Shown here one piece after another: positions 9,433-21,999 of a DNA stretch of 64,000 bases. The translations under genes were made by a program, and so were the position numbers. The DNA is from Culex pipiens pallens (lineage: Eukaryota > Arthropoda > Insecta > Diptera > Culicidae). Under the pieces are notes generated by a model that saw nothing but the letters and a program-made list of their open reading frames with translations, searched no databases and had not been told where the DNA came from. Position 1 is the first letter of the stretch. Every line of letters begins with the position of its first letter. The stretch is taken from positions 87,329,881 to 87,393,880 of the forward strand of contig NC_068939.1 of the NCBI RefSeq assembly GCF_016801865.2, written 5' to 3'.

Positions 9433-12007
9433 TAAGATTGAAATGCTTTGCGAAAAGCCGAGTCTGCACCAATTGCTCTCAAATTTGTTCGTTATAAGGT
9501 TGTTTTGAGGCCTAATTGCGATAAAAAATAGATGTTCTGAATGATTTGGACAAGTTTCTAGGACTGTCCATTAGAATGCCTTTTTTTAAAACCTCGCTCC
9601 ACTTGCTGAATATTGTTTCTTGAGCTATTTAAGGACTCTGGGCCAAATATGAGCAAAATCGGATACATTTACCCATTGATACTCGAAGGTTAGGATTGTA
9701 TGGGAAAAATCGAAAAAATGTATGAAAAACCATATTTTTTTACAGTTGGTTTGTATGGTGCACTACTTCCAGCCAAATATTCTCTAAGGTGAGATTCTCA
9801 TTGAGAATTTATTGTTCTACAACTTTGTAGAACATTCCAAAGCTGTAAAACTCGATCTTGAAAAGTTATTAGCAATTTAAAAATGTAATTTTTGTATGAA
9901 AAATGTTTTTTTCACCAACTTCAGGCTCGGGTATCAATGGGTTAATCTCAACCAATTACGCTAAAAATGTACACAGATGCTTAAAATAACCCAAAAAACC
10001 GTTTTCTACTTGTGAGGGTATTATTTCCTGAGCACCCTATTGTTCATGCATACATCAGGCCACCCATTAATCTATAGATCAGATTACGGCAAGATTTGGT
10101 AAATAAAATAAAATATGAAGTTGTTGTTCCATTGTAGTTTCTCCATCTACAACAAAAAAGTAAAATACCAGGCTCTCTTCACAAATGAACAATCAAATTA
10201 CAGAATATCAAATCATTATATTTGTTAAACTTATTGTGGAACATTTTAACTGGCACCGCTGTATATCTGATAACTCTTAAAGAGCGAACCGTTCTCTCCC
10301 TCCAGACTTAAATATCTCTTCTCTCAGAATTCTCTCGCACTCTCTTCTCCTAAGTATGCTTTCAGTTTCTACGCAGCATGGCGCGCTTTATGCTTCCATT
10401 CATTGATATGAAAATATTCCATTAGACCACCGATAGAGAGCAGAGCTTGCTCACCTGTGCGTGTGTTCTGTTTAAAATTGATAACAAGCGTTGCAGTGTG
10501 TGTGTTGCACAGACACTCGGAACGAATGAGCGAACCAAAACAAAAGACGGGAAAATCTAACAAACTCCACACTTCCATGCGCCGACAAAACGACGACGAC
10601 GACTTAAGCCGAGTCTTCGCCGGAGCGATCGGGTTTTATTGTCGCGGGGGAGAGAGAGAGTGGAATGCGAGAGGCGGCGAGGAATCGTTTTCGGCAGTTA
10701 AGGAATTTGCGTTTCAGAAATTTGTGGCATTTATTTCGGAAGGTGTTTCGCGTAAAGGTGCGCGCACACACTCATGGCCGAGAACCCTCAAAAACTGGTT
10801 CTAACTGGAGGATTGTGTGCTCTGTGCGCGGGGAATTTTTATGCAATTATTAGCATACCAAGCCGGTTTTATTGCTTCCGATTTGGGAAGTTGGTTTCAA
10901 GGGGCTGACGTGGTAAACAATAGGTTTTTGCATTTGAGAAGGGTCTTAAAAATATTGATTGAGGACGTAGTAAAAGTTAAGTGCAGAGGTAGACTTGCTA
11001 AGCAGATTAGCGGTTTTGCTTTTCGCAGTTTTAGCAATCGAAGGATGCAACTAATATTACAAGTTTTATGAAAAAGTTTTATGAACATCGGCATCGAATT
11101 GTGGAATTGTCTTGTAGGTACATCTAGAAATTTAAATGCACATTTTTTCAAGAAAAATGTTTGTAAAACATATTAACCTGTTTAATTGAAACATATGATG
11201 CCAAAGTTCGTAAGAAATATGCATACCGAAAGGAATTTCTAAGAAAAAGTATTCCAAATTTACAGATTTTAAAGGTAATTGTTTTTCATTCATTTTTCAT
11301 CATCATTTCATCTTTAAAGCTATAAGTTTTGTTTCTGAATGATTAAACTTGGAAAAATCTAAGCTGTGCTGTTTGCGTATGTTGACTTAATTCGGCCACA
11401 AATTTTCTGAGCCTGTTGTGGAATGAAAGTAAATAAAATGAACATCCCCAAACTAATGAAACAATCCACCCTAATTAAATGCTTTCCATAAAAGCTCTCT
11501 CAAAGCACTCTCACAAAAGCCACCATCTCAGATACGACTGAAAAGCTGTTTTATCCAGCATAAAAGCTCCAAACCCGTAACGCAACCATGCATTGAAAGC
11601 TTCTTTGAAAGCATGTCGCACGACAACAATAATGTTGCACGGCAACGCTGCTCATGCGTGTCACTTCCTAGGAAAACCTCTCAGGTCTTGGAACGGTATA
11701 GAAGCAACAGCAGGAGGCGAGTGGGTGGGCGGGCAGGCGCCTCCACCACCGGTGGATGTGTAGTGGAAATCTTTGCAAAAATCAATTTTCCAATCGATTC
11801 GTGGCCCTTCCCCACCGCGCGGCTTCTGCTGTTAGGGTGGTTCATGAATTGTGGAAAGGACAAAAAAAGTGTTTCTGGTGGAGCAAGTTTAATTAAACTA
11901 ACAAATTATCGATCGAAAACATTCATAAGGTTTAAAAATGAAACTTGTAAGGAAGTTCATAAATATTCTAATCGTTATACAGCCTCGAAGATCAAATTAA
12001 CCAAAGT
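9433..12007. other. Repeat-derived, then host intergenic DNA
   Basis: 9433-10045 looks repeat-derived (AT-rich, with phrases such as gggttaatctcaaccaatt that recur in mosquito repeats). 10260-10860 is richer in GC, with CGACGACGACGAC and GAGAGAGAGAG, and could be a promoter or untranslated exon. 11460-11850 holds further moderately GC-rich sequence. No exon can be supported. Confidence 0.3.
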
Positions 12008-12350
12008 TTGATAATCCGAAGGTTTGTATAGGACTTCGGATAATCGAATCATGAACAAAAACAAAGGTTTTCGTGTTTTTTCAATACTTTTGACATCAAA
12101 AGTGAATTCTGTGACCCCATTTCTTAAACATTTGAGTGGCTGATTGCCTGTTAGCAAACCAAATGCATTTTATCAATATTTCATCACAGCCATTTTGGCC
12201 GCCATCTTGGATTTGATTGAAATCTAAATCACTTTAGCTTAGTGTTTGGGCCATATTTATAGGCTTGACAATCAAAAAGAAGACATCGTTTTTTTTTTTC
12301 ATGATTCGATTATCTAAAGATTTAATTATCCAATGAGATTTTTTTCAAGG
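12008..12350. mobile_element. Pogo-like MITE copy, degraded (related to 28931-29266)
   Basis: Contains cttcggataatcgaatcatg near the left and catgattcgattatct near the right, and shares ggccgccatcttgga and the neighbouring interior with 28931-29266. The exact ends are worn. Confidence 0.55.
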
Positions 12351-12480
12351 TCTCCCTGTCTGGGTAGAGTCGCCAGTCGGCAGTTGGACTCACAATCCAA
12401 TAGTCGTCAGTTCGAGTCTTCGGACACCTTGTTTCGAGTATGAATCCCGCACTGGTAGCGGACAATTTGATTTGGATTGG
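12350..12480 (+). repeat. tRNA-related SINE fragment
   Basis: tgggtagagtcgccagtcgg, ggactcacaatccaatagtc and cagttcgagtc read as tRNA-like A region, anticodon arm and B box in order. No full tRNA fold is present, so it is a SINE remnant. Confidence 0.4.
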
Positions 12481-13610
12481 ATAAATCAAATTAAAATTCT
12501 GCTTCGAATTGTTATTCAATCTGGTTATTTTTGAATAATTTATTGGCATACCTTTGAGAAAATCCACGAAAATATTCTTCAAAGATGCATGGTGTCTTCC
12601 ATGAGGGAGCGTTCTTCTATTACGTAACGCAGTTAGGGGGAAGGGGGGTGGGGGTAATAAAAGAACGCTTACGGAATGGTGTGTTTTGTATAACATCGTG
12701 TGAAAAAGAAATTGTAAATTCAGTTATTTGGTGAAAGTTGCTCTTTAATTTATGAAATTGAGCATATAGCTGCTTATATAGAACCAAAACTGATATTTTT
12801 TAGGACTTGTTCTGCAAACTGTTCTCAACAGTATTCAGCATTGTTCGATGCTCAAATTTGTATCCAGGCAATATGTTGTGGTATTTTCATGACAAATTAT
12901 ACCCATAAATGATTTTAAATCGGTCTTCTTGGTTTTAGAATAGGAACACAACAACTTCCATGGTTGGTCCTCCCTTAAAAGTTTATTAAATCAAGCCAGA
13001 ACAAAGTTTACTTGCTGCACCCAAAGGAAAAATATATCTCAAAATCTGCAACAGTGGATTTGCTGCAGAAAATGTTATATTTTATAACATTTTTTGTAGC
13101 AAGCCCCTAGATCATTTTTGCCCGCGTGTAAACATTCCAGCGATCTGCAGTTCTCACCAACACATATAACGCTGGCTCGTCCCCGAGCAACACTCCCAAG
13201 AGAAGCATATGTTGGTGCTCTTTCACTCACTTTTCATCAAGCGTCCATGGCGCGGTGGTAGCGTGTCGGATCAATAACCAAGAAGTTAGTTTTTTTGTGT
13301 GAAATACAACCAAAAAGCCGTCGGTAATATCGATAATTGTCGGTAACGGGCAAAAATGTCATACCCCTATATCGCAAAAAATGCATGAGGACAGTTTTCA
13401 TGCAGATTCTGATATACTTTCATGCCGCCATGCATCATAATCATGCGACCGCCGGTTGGGTGTGCCTTTTGGGTCACAAAACAACTTTCTAATATTGCGC
13501 ATTTCATTTGAATTTTGTATGGATATTTGTTAAAATAACATACTGTTTTGTATATTGATTTTGGGACTTTTTATTCTCAATTGAATGTTCGAACTAACAC
13601 AACAACATTG
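12481..13610. other. No gene seen; worn MITE and SINE traces
   Basis: 12600-12675 has the phrases gcgttcttctattacgtaac and taaaagaacgcttac around a G-rich stretch, a MITE-like arrangement. 13249-13290 has tggcgcggtggtagcgtgtc, a tRNA A-box-like phrase without a clear B box. The rest is AT-rich and unassigned. Confidence 0.3.
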
Positions 13611-13829
13611 AAATCAAAAGATACAGCGTCCTCAAAACTGGTCTAAAACGTATTCTTTGCTCAATAGTCGCGTTTTGGACGAGTTTTAAATAATCTTTAA
13701 CTTTCGACAGAAGCAAGATAGCATCATTCTTTCTTCAGAAAAGTTTTAGAGAGTTTTCTCAATTTTAGTACAGTAATTAATGATGTTGAATTTATCTTGC
13801 CCTATTTATTTTTTCTTGCAACAAAACGC

Positions 13830-14050
13830 GGCTCGGTCGGTCCCGAAGCAGGTGGCCTGGTGGCCCGGTAGCAGACGGCCTGGAGGTCCGGGAGCAGATG
13901 GCTTGGAGGCGAGGACCAGCTAAGACATGCCAGTCGCGGGAGTCGATCATTGGAACTGGCCATCACCGGGACTGGAGTGGCCGGAGGCCCCGGGGGTGTT
14001 CCGATGGGGGGACATTTACCGAACCGTAAGAGTTGGGGCAATATGGGTAT
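13830..14050. other. Isolated GC-rich island, unassigned
   Basis: About 220 bases of GC-rich sequence (ggtggcctggtggcccggta, ggccccgggggtgttccgat) in AT-rich surroundings. It has a minus-strand frame of 83 residues rich in Pro and Arg, without recognisable domains. It may be a fragment of a retroelement or exon. Confidence 0.3.
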
Positions 14051-14696
14051 CAAACTTTATGGTTTTTGATAATGGACATAAAAAGTTGCATTTGGCCATT
14101 ATCTGAAGTTAAGCAGTTAAAATAAATTGCTTATTAGGCAGGAAGTAATAAATAGATTACTGCGATGCACATTTTTTTGTGCCACTTCGAAAATCTGTTT
14201 CTGGAAATTTAGAATAACTATCTCGTAATCAATTAGAGCCCTGTAAAGGGCAGTTTTAATGTCTGCTGTTCAAATTTCCTTTACTGCCGCCGATTGCTTG
14301 CAACAGCCTTGCAAGAACATTCCCGCATCTTGGTAACTTTCGAGTGGTGAAGGAAAGTCAATTGTCAGCTCCACTTGCAATTTCCGTCCCCTTAGTTCGA
14401 TAGGACGTTAATTATAAGGGAATCATGGGGAAATTTGGACCGGACATTCTAATCGAAATTTCGACAATCATCTTGCAAAGTTCTTTGTCATACTGGTCAT
14501 GTGTAACATAACCACCTGCACCTTTTTTTTTGGAAAAGGTGTTACCTATAAGCTATTGTGTTACATATGTTTATAGGACCTAATCAAAAAAAGTCTAAGT
14601 CAATGCATTGTCCTTGAAAAAAAATTCATGGAGAATTTGTAGCGCTGAATTTGATTTAACAACCAGATAACCTCCAAAAAACAAAGCAATCCACTT
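14051..14696. other. No gene seen
   Basis: AT-rich intergenic sequence. 14225-14345 is somewhat less AT-rich but has no splice-bounded frame. Confidence 0.3.
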
Positions 14697-15200
14697 TAAC
14701 GACCCCCGGGTCTTTTGTAGTCTCTATTGCAAGTTTCTGCTCATTTATACTGCCCATCATTGAAAAAACAGCTAATATCCAATTTTGGCAAAAACGAGAT
14801 ATTAGCACTAGGTGGTAGAGGATGTTCCAACGCATCTTCTGCAACTTGAATTTCACTGAAATAGTGTTTAGACTTGGCTGCCGATGCGAAAAACCAAACG
14901 GCTAAAATGCCATTTTTATTAGAAATGGCCTTGACGGAGTTTTTGTGACAAACACTAAAACGCGTTTTTCTCGGAATACTTGATTTGGCATAGTAGCTGA
15001 ATTTTCAATTATGGGCAGTATAGGCGTACGAAGGTTTTGTGTGGTGAGTCACCCAAAACCTCTTTTATGCAAATGGACCGACGTTTTACTTCCCCATCCG
15101 ATAGAAGACCAGGAGGATAAGGCGGGAATCGAACCCGTGCCCTATAGCAACTTAGGGATCGGCAGCCGAAGCCGCTAACCACCGCGCCACGAGGAATGGG
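14697..15200 (-). repeat. tRNA-derived SINE split by a MITE
   Basis: Read on the minus strand from 15197: GTGGCGCGGTGGTTAGCGGC (A box) and GGGTTCGATTCCCGCC (B box), then the body, ending near the phrase gacccccgggtcttttgt (plus strand 14701). The same body and 3' end occur at 24585-24945 and, with a different head, near 20240-20545. A 269-bp MITE at 14750-15018 interrupts the body. Confidence 0.75.
14750..15018. mobile_element. CTGCCC MITE inside the SINE, TATA duplication
   Basis: Ends CTGCCCAT...ATGGGCAG, with TATA at 14746-14749 and 15019-15022. The SINE copy at 24585-24945 runs through the site. Same termini as the MITEs at 19771, 55383 and 56001, but a different interior. Confidence 0.75.
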
Positions 15201-15324
15201 AACAATTTTGAAATTAGTTCATTGAAAAAGTAAAAAAATGAAATATTCAGTAATAATCATTTTTAAAATCTGGTTATGGCATAAATAGAACTTGGTTGGT
15301 ATTCCAATTTTGCAACAATATTTG

Positions 15325-15442
15325 GAGCAACACATGTTTCATGGTGAGAAACATTGGAAAGTGATAAACATTTAATAAAGAAGATAATAAGCGAAAAAAT
15401 CACTTTCCAATGTTTCTCACCATGAGACATGTGTTGCTCTAA
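15325..15442. mobile_element. 118-bp palindromic MITE
   Basis: Arms of about 42 bp (15325-15366 and 15399-15442), with gagcaacacatg and catggtgagaaacattgg in inverted order, around a 32-bp AT-rich loop. Flanks show no clear duplication. Confidence 0.6.
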
Positions 15443-15519
15443 TTTATACAGTTACCCTCCTTCTGGGTCAAAAACTCAAAATTACTGCGAACAATATTTG
15501 ATAAAATATAACTTGTAAA

Positions 15520-15910
15520 GTGAAATTTCAGAACTGTAGAGATGAAGTCTCAGTTGAAGTCGAGAGAATTTTAAGTCGGTGGGTATTAATTGAGGACTTG
15601 AAGTAGGAGTTAACAAATAAAAAAACAAGGTCGAAACCGGCTAATTCTAAAAGCTCAAAGTCAGTGTGGCATTGAGATAAATTTTTGACAACTACTTCGT
15701 ATAACAGTTGATGGCGGGGCTGCAAAATGGGAGTAGGAGTCGGATTCGATGGAGAACTCGGTTTGTTTTCAATGACTTGGATGGGAGTTGTTGTTGGAGT
15801 TAAAGTTGGAGCCACACTATTAGACTTCGACTGCTTTCTACCCTCTAAAAATCCCCGAGTCCAATCCGACTTCGACTCCGACTCCTACGACAATTCCGTT
15901 GTTGTAAATT
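15520..15910. repeat. Worn GACTCC-repeat hAT relative
   Basis: Degenerate ggagtcgga and gactccgac hexamer series like those at the ends of 29920-31766. No intact termini. Confidence 0.45.
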
Positions 15911-16379
15911 AGCCAACTTCTAATCTAGGCTTGCAAAATTTCAAATTTGAAAAACTCCAGGGTATTCCATTTAAATACGCAATAGGCATCTGAATGATTG
16001 TTTGGGCGTAGCGAAAACTATTTGTTCGCTCAAAACCAGACGTGCATTGGTACAACGAGCACGAAAATATGTTAGAAAACATTTATTCATTGAAATTCGA
16101 TTCAAGGTTGAACATAGACATTCCGTGTTGTAGTAAGCTTCGAAAAGTGCACTTTGGATTTGAACGCAAGTGTCGATAGTCTTAGTAGCTACCATACGTT
16201 ACTTGTACCTGACTTTTTTTTTACCAAACTGCTGCACGTGAACCACCCTGTCGGATCCAAGCGCCGATGCAGATTCCGGCCCGGCCGAAACGATTTCGTC
16301 AGTTTAGTCATTAAAACGTCCGCCGGTTGGATGGTTGGTTGAGAAGGAGAGAGAGAGACAGCGCAAACCGGCCCGGCGC
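15911..16379. other. Intergenic upstream of the leader
   Basis: Moderately GC-rich toward 16250-16380, with gagaaggagagagagagac (GAGA-type) at 16340-16359, the composition expected just upstream of a promoter. No coding exon. Confidence 0.3.
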
Positions 16380-18309
16380 GATCCGAGTGTTGTGCTGTTT
16401 TAATACGTGACTACAACTAAATTAACGAATTCGAGGAAGACCGCGAGGTGAAGGGGGTGGGTGAACGTTCTGGACCGTGCTGAGTTGCTCAATTGCCTAA
16501 TGGAAATCGATAATCGTAAATCGCTGCGTGAGCAGCTATTTTGTGGCGGTCGGTGAAATGGTTGTTGAAAACGGTCAGTTTGAAGGTTCGCCGGACGTCC
16601 TGCGCGCGTGGTGAGTTTTTCCCTTCGTGGTGACATTGATTGCCTGCGACGACGACGACGACAAGGGAGAGTGAGTTCCGCTACGGCTACGGCACGGCTG
16701 GAAGCAGCTCCATCCTGGACGGGCCAGTCAGTGAGTGTACACCGATAAAGGAATGCGGACCAGCAGCAGCAGCCCCAGCATCCGTCGTGGTCGTCGTCTC
16801 GGTAGAACAGGCGTTCAAAAGTGGTGGTGCGTGCGGTAGCTGGGAGGACTCTGTCAAGTGCTGACACTTCCGCGGAACTAGTCGTGTGATCGGATCGCAA
16901 TCTCTCGGATAGCTGAACCCCGTGTGGTCCTGCGGAGAGCTACAGAGACCTTTCACGAGCGCACACACACGCTCACACACACGCAGTTCGTTTTGGGGTG
17001 ACGGCCCCGTCCGTCACGGCTCAGCGTTTCAGCGTTTTTCCAAGGGATTCTCTCGCTACCGTTGTGTTTGTGTGGTTCCGTCTGCGTTCGGGTATTGTTT
17101 CACACCAGCGCCTGCTCCCGCTCTCGTCGTGTGTTTATAATAAAGTGGTTCGTGATTTAGCCGCTTGGCGGCGCGCGCGCGTGTGTCGTACGCGGCGCCT
17201 GTGTTGGTGCAGCGCACTTGGTGAATGAAAGCGATTAGTGACCTGGTGGCAGGGGGCAGGAACGCGTGAAAGCTGGTGGAGAACAACAACGCGAGCGTTT
17301 GTTGCGAGCGTGAGCGCAGGAAACGCCGCTCCGGAAGAGAGTGAGTCACCCCGTAAAGTGGTCCCGGAGCGACGGAGGAAAATTTCTTTGGAGTGTGTGT
17401 GTGCGTGGGGGGTTGTTGGAGATAGAGAGAGAGAGAGGGAGCGAGAGCGGGATCCGGAGAGCGTTGAGCATGAGCAGTGAAGAGCGCTCGGGAGCCTAGC
17501 GCGTGTGTTTTGGCAGCGCTGGAAGAGCCATCTGGAGAGTGTTTGGGACACGGTCTCTGTGTGTTCCGGAGTTTTAATCAGTGACCTCGTAGTACGCATG
17601 AGTTGTGATATCGATTGATTGCGCACGCAAACCCTTTGCTCTCGCCATCTGCACATCGAGAGAACCTGCTGGCTGGCTTGCTGGTAATGCCGTTTGGGGC
17701 CGTTTCGTCGAGCCATCGCACCGAGTAGAGCAGGGATCGGCATCCTGCAGCGCGCGTAACCCCCGTAACTCTGATTGTGTTTCCGCTTCTTCTGTGACCG
17801 CGGATGTGCGAAAAGTTGGACGGTGGACTGTTGTTGCCAGTAGCCGTCGTCGTCGTCGCTGTCGTTGCCATCTTCTTCGTCCAAGAGTCCGCGCGGTTCC
17901 GTTCCGAGGAGTTCCGGCCACTCCGGACACGGTCACCATCGTCGTCGTCGCCGTCGCCGTCGTCGTCGCGTGTGCGGGTGGTGTGCAGTGAAAATCCTAG
18001 TACGGCTGTGTGCGATCAAGATGGCCGCAAGTGTTTCTCAGCGACTACCAGCAGCAACATCAGCCGTAGCAGCAGCCGAATCCAAGCCGTCGTCTACGAC
18101 AGTGTTGCGAACCGACTACTCCGGACTACTCGGTTCCGTTGCTGCGGTCGTGCAGCGACACCACTAAAAAGCACCCGCAGCAGCATACGCAAGGACGTTA
18201 GAATACAGAGATGATGGGGCCATGAGCCCGAGCCCCGAGGTCATCAAGAGTCGCAAGTGCGTCTCAAGCGGGCCTGCACCATGCTAGCGCCGCCGAACCC
18301 GAGGTCAAT
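16380..18309 (+). promoter_or_regulatory. Long GC-rich promoter and 5' leader region
   Basis: Nearly 2 kb of GC-rich, transposon-free sequence, in contrast with everything around it. It contains GA runs (17422-17460), CGTCGTCG-type triplets (16649-16662, 17847-17860, 17940-17970) and gtgagt sites (16611, 17340) that could be alternative donors. Many short upstream ORFs occur on both strands, which I take as by-products of composition. It ends at ATG 18310. The start site is not resolved. Confidence 0.45.
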
Positions 18310-18519
18310 ATGCGGCCAGGACCCGGGCTGGTCGTGATGGCGCTTGCGTTTATTTCGGGGGCTCGGCGAGGCACCAGTCAACAACACAGCAGTAGTGCCG
18401 CAAGTAGTAGTAACAAGTTGGGCAAATTTGAGGAAGACAATACGGAAGCACTATCACGGATAAATCCGTGGTTGTCAGCGTGCGATCTGGCGCAACCCAA
18501 CACAGCACCGGATCTCCAG
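18310..18519 (+). CDS. First coding exon of an unrecognised secreted or membrane protein
   Basis: Begins at ATG 18310 (context gtcaat), with an in-frame TGA upstream at about 18224. It encodes 70 residues: a hydrophobic signal-like stretch (GLVVMALAFISGARRG), a Ser-rich linker (HSSSAASSSN), then an acidic segment and SRINPWLSACDLAQPN. It stops at ctccag before gtatct (18520), a usable if weak donor on a codon boundary. The frame runs on to 18735 but the later part reads like intron. The single Cys and conserved-looking INPWLSACDLAQ suggest the start of a Cys-rich extracellular domain. I do not recognise the family. No following exon was found, so the first intron would exceed 45 kb, and it would contain the P450 on the opposite strand. 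Confidence 0.5.
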
Positions 18520-19770
18520 GTATCTATCCGCAGTCTACCCTCCAAAAACCCCTTCTTCTCCTACCCTTTACCCCTCGATTTTTTCTCCCCTCATCAAGCG
18601 TATCCCTTTAAAAAACTCAGTCAAGCAAACAATTTGTGTCCCCAAATTGCGAACCTGCTCTACGCACCGCCTCTAATCCGGAACTTCCAGGATCGAATCC
18701 CGCTGCGGTCGCTACCCGAAGCAAAAAAAAAGTAGTGCCTTCAAAAAATCCTCCAAAAAACACATCTCATTCATCAATTATATAATAATAAAATTGGGAT
18801 CCGTCGAGCGCGAGAGCCCCGCTCGCGAGAGCGCTCTCTCACAGGACTCGAGGAGCTCGCGCTCTCAACCCCCCGCTCCCCCCCCACCACACATTCAAAA
18901 ACTGACAGACAGATAACGCTCACAGGATCTGGTCCGTCACCAATACCACCTAGCGGCGCGGGTGTTTGGAGTGGCCTGCTGTGTGCTGAAAAATTTGGAA
19001 ATTCCTTCACCGATCGTGGAGGCAGGGGGAGCGGGACTGGGGGGTACCATCCTTCACACGCAATGCAAATTCAGCTGAATGAAAATTAGGGAGCCAAGGC
19101 GCGCGGCGGTACTCTTCAATGAAGTTCCCCCGCGCTGGGAGTTTGCCCGTTTGCGGGCGACGTTTCCAAGGAATCCTTGAGTTAATTAATTGAGTTGTGC
19201 CGTACCGTACTTGGGGGGTGCTTCTAATCCACTGACTGACCCAAGCGGGGGGGGGGATCGTCACCAAGGCAACCCGGCCGTCCCCTGTGCGGGGGACGGC
19301 AGTCATTCAAGGATTTCCGCAACACAAAAATCAATGACTGATTTTTACTGGCGCAGCTTTTCTTCTGAAAGCGGAAGGTGCAGTTTTGACGACTCCCACA
19401 CAACTGGATCGGCCAAACTCCTCCGGCTGCCATGGTTCCACCGACCCCGCGTTGACCCGTTTCCAAGAGAGTGTTCCTTCTTGTTCCGGCTGTAGGGACA
19501 AAGTTTTATTGCGAACCGGAGTGGGGTGTTGGGGAGGCAAAAGTTTTAATATTTGCCAGAGAGCACACACATGGTGGTGGTGGCGGTGACGATGGGAGCA
19601 GGACTTCTGGGAATCTTCCCGCAAGTTGAATGGAGTGAGTGACACTCGTGTGCAACGTGCCTAAGCGAGTTCTACTCCTCATATAGTACAAGAAAAAAGG
19701 GGGGACTGATACTTTTTTATTGGTTTTTGAGGCCGCCTCGTGTGTAAAGGGAGTTGCGTGCAGTTCTAAA
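18520..19770. other. Probable intron start; GC-rich, no exon seen
   Basis: Includes a purine-rich palindromic stretch, gagcgcgagagccccgctcg (18807-18826), and a run of G at 19247-19255. No splice-bounded frame was found. Confidence 0.3.
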
Positions 19771-20018
19771 CTGCCCATGATCGCATAAATGTCCCATATG
19801 CAAAAACAGCAAGCTGAGAAAAACGCAAAACAAATTTGTCCCACACATAAGGCTACGTGTTAAGTTTTCTCGAAAAAAGTGGATTTCCTCCTGTTTTCTA
19901 GAACAAAGTACTGGATGTTATAGGCTCATTTGAAAGAGCACACGATTTTGAACCAAACTGCATCAATAACTCAAAAGTGATGAAAATGCATATGGGACAT
20001 TTATGCGATCAGGGGCAG
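19771..20018. mobile_element. CTGCCC MITE, TAAA duplication
   Basis: Ends CTGCCCATGATCGCATAAAT and the complement ATTTATGCGATCAGGGGCAG arrangement, with TAAA at 19767-19770 and 20019-20022. Homologous to 55383-55630, in inverse orientation. Confidence 0.8.
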
Positions 20019-20234
20019 TAAAGTGGTTTCAAGTTTCCTTGGTGTGGTTGTTTTAGTGTGTCGATAAAATTGTTAAATGAATTAAATTGTGCTCTTGGTT
20101 GCTTTTACGGTCTGAAGTTTTGATTGACAGCTCGTACTGGGAATTGATTTGAATGGAATATTTCAACAATGGTTCAATGTTCAAAATGTAGCAACGTTCA
20201 AAATTTGAGCAACGAATACATAACCAAAACAATA

Positions 20235-20545
20235 AAACAAGCCATCAGCCTTAGCGACCCCCAGGTCTTTTGTGGTGTCTATTGCCACTTCAAACCTAGG
20301 AGTCCAAATGCTTTTACTCCATGAAACCTTCCACCCCAGGATTCAAACTGACAACCTTTGAATTGCGAGTCCAACCGCCGACCAGCGACTACACCATGGC
20401 AGCAGGACAGGCTTGGTTTGGTATGTTGTATGTAATTATACCAGGGTGACGACTGGAATGACTAACGGCCTAACATCAACTTAGGCCTGGACAGACGTTT
20501 TACTTTCCATCCGATGGAAGGCAGGAGCTTCAAATGAGTACAACA
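20235..20545 (-). repeat. SINE copy
   Basis: Shares gacccccaggtcttttgtgg, ctaggagtcc, cgagtccaaccgcc and cgttttactttccatccgat with 24585-24945. The tRNA-like head is lost or replaced. Confidence 0.65.
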
Positions 20546-20582
20546 TCGAAGATCTGACAGCCCTAACAAAAGTTATAAGCAC

Positions 20583-21990
20583 TTAAAAGGCAGTGTTTGT
20601 AAATATTGCTCGGTTTGTTCTAGAGGTCGTATCGAGGTGCTCCGAGTTGAATGAAACTTTCAGCGTTTGTTTGTCTATACATGAGATGAACTCATGCCAA
20701 ATATGAGCCCTCTACGACAAAGGGAAGTGGGGTAAAACGGGCTTTGAAGTTTGAGGTCGAAAAAACATAAAAAATCTTAAAATTGCTCGCATTTCCGTAA
20801 AACTTCATCAATTTCAACTCTCTTAGATACATTCGAAAGGTCTTTTGAAGCACTTCAAAATGTGCCATAGACATCCAGGATTGGTTTGACTTTTTCTCTT
20901 AGCTTTTGCAAATTGCTGTCAAAAATGGATTTTTTTAAAACCTTAATATCTTTTTGCAACAGCCTCCAACACCCATACTCCCTTGGGTCAAAAGATAGGT
21001 AATTTCATGCACTATAAGCCTACGTTATTAACTTTTTGGCCAATCGCAGTTTTTCTCAAAGTTTTTCATTTTTTCTATAACAAACATTTTACAGCGTTAG
21101 TTTTTACCCTGTAGGCCGCCATTGCGGCACTTTTTGGTCTCAATTTTGTCATATTCGGAATCCTCGGACAATTTCACGTAAGTTAGATATATTGGAGTTG
21201 TAATTTTGATTTAAAAAATAATTAAATAAAATATTTTTGAAAAAAGAAATAGACCTTATTTACCCTGTGATCAATACGTCAAATGCTGTATCAAGTAGGC
21301 GAAAACCTGTTTTACCCCTAATCCAACAAATTGTAAAAAAATATTTTAATTCATTCTAAATGGCAATTTTTCCAATCAAATTTACAACTCCAATACTTCT
21401 AACTTACGTGAAATTGTCCCAGTATTCCGAATATGACAAAATTGAGACCAAAAAGTGCCGCTATGGCGGCCTACAGGGCAAAAACTAACGTTGTAAAATG
21501 TTTGTTCTAGAAAAATCGAAAAACTATGAGAAAAACTGCGATTGGCCAAAAAGTTAATAACGTAGGCTTATAGTGCATGAAATTACCTATCTTTTGACTT
21601 ATGGGAGTATGGGTGTTGGAGGCTGTTGCAAAAAGATATTAAGGTTTTAAAAAAATCCATTTTTGACAGTAATTTGCAAAAGCTAAGAGAAAAAGTCAAA
21701 CCAATCCTGGATGTCTATGGCAAATTTTAAAGGGCTTCAAAAGACCTTTTGAATTCATCTAAGAGAGTTGGGATTGATGAAGTTTACGGAAATGCGAGCA
21801 ATTTTAAGATTTTTTATGTGTTTTCGACCTCAAACTTCAAAGCCCGTTTTACCCCACTTCCCTTTGTCGTAGAGGGCTCATATTTGGCATGAGTTCATCT
21901 CATGTATAGACAAACAAACGCTGAAAGTTTCATCCAAATCGGAGCACCTCGACACGACCTGTTACACATTGGTGAAAAACTCGCTCTTAA
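20583..21990. mobile_element. 1.4 kb TTAA-flanked foldback element, copy 2
   Basis: Same structure as 7012-8419: 1408 bp from TTAA (20583-20586) to TTAA (21987-21990), long arms and a central spacer. It lies in the probable giant intron of the 18310 gene, so the nascent transcript would include a long hairpin. Confidence 0.85.
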
Positions 21991-21999
21991 GTGTAATAA

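Noticed and set aside
17135..17884. 249-residue minus-strand protein
   Set aside because: Low-complexity, basic and Ser-rich, with triplet runs; it overlaps the leader region and looks like a by-product of GC-rich composition.
18520..18735. Extension of the 18310 frame to 18735 as a 141-residue protein
   Set aside because: After the gtatct donor the sequence turns Pro/Phe-rich and pyrimidine-rich like an intron; the shorter exon is preferred, though not proven.
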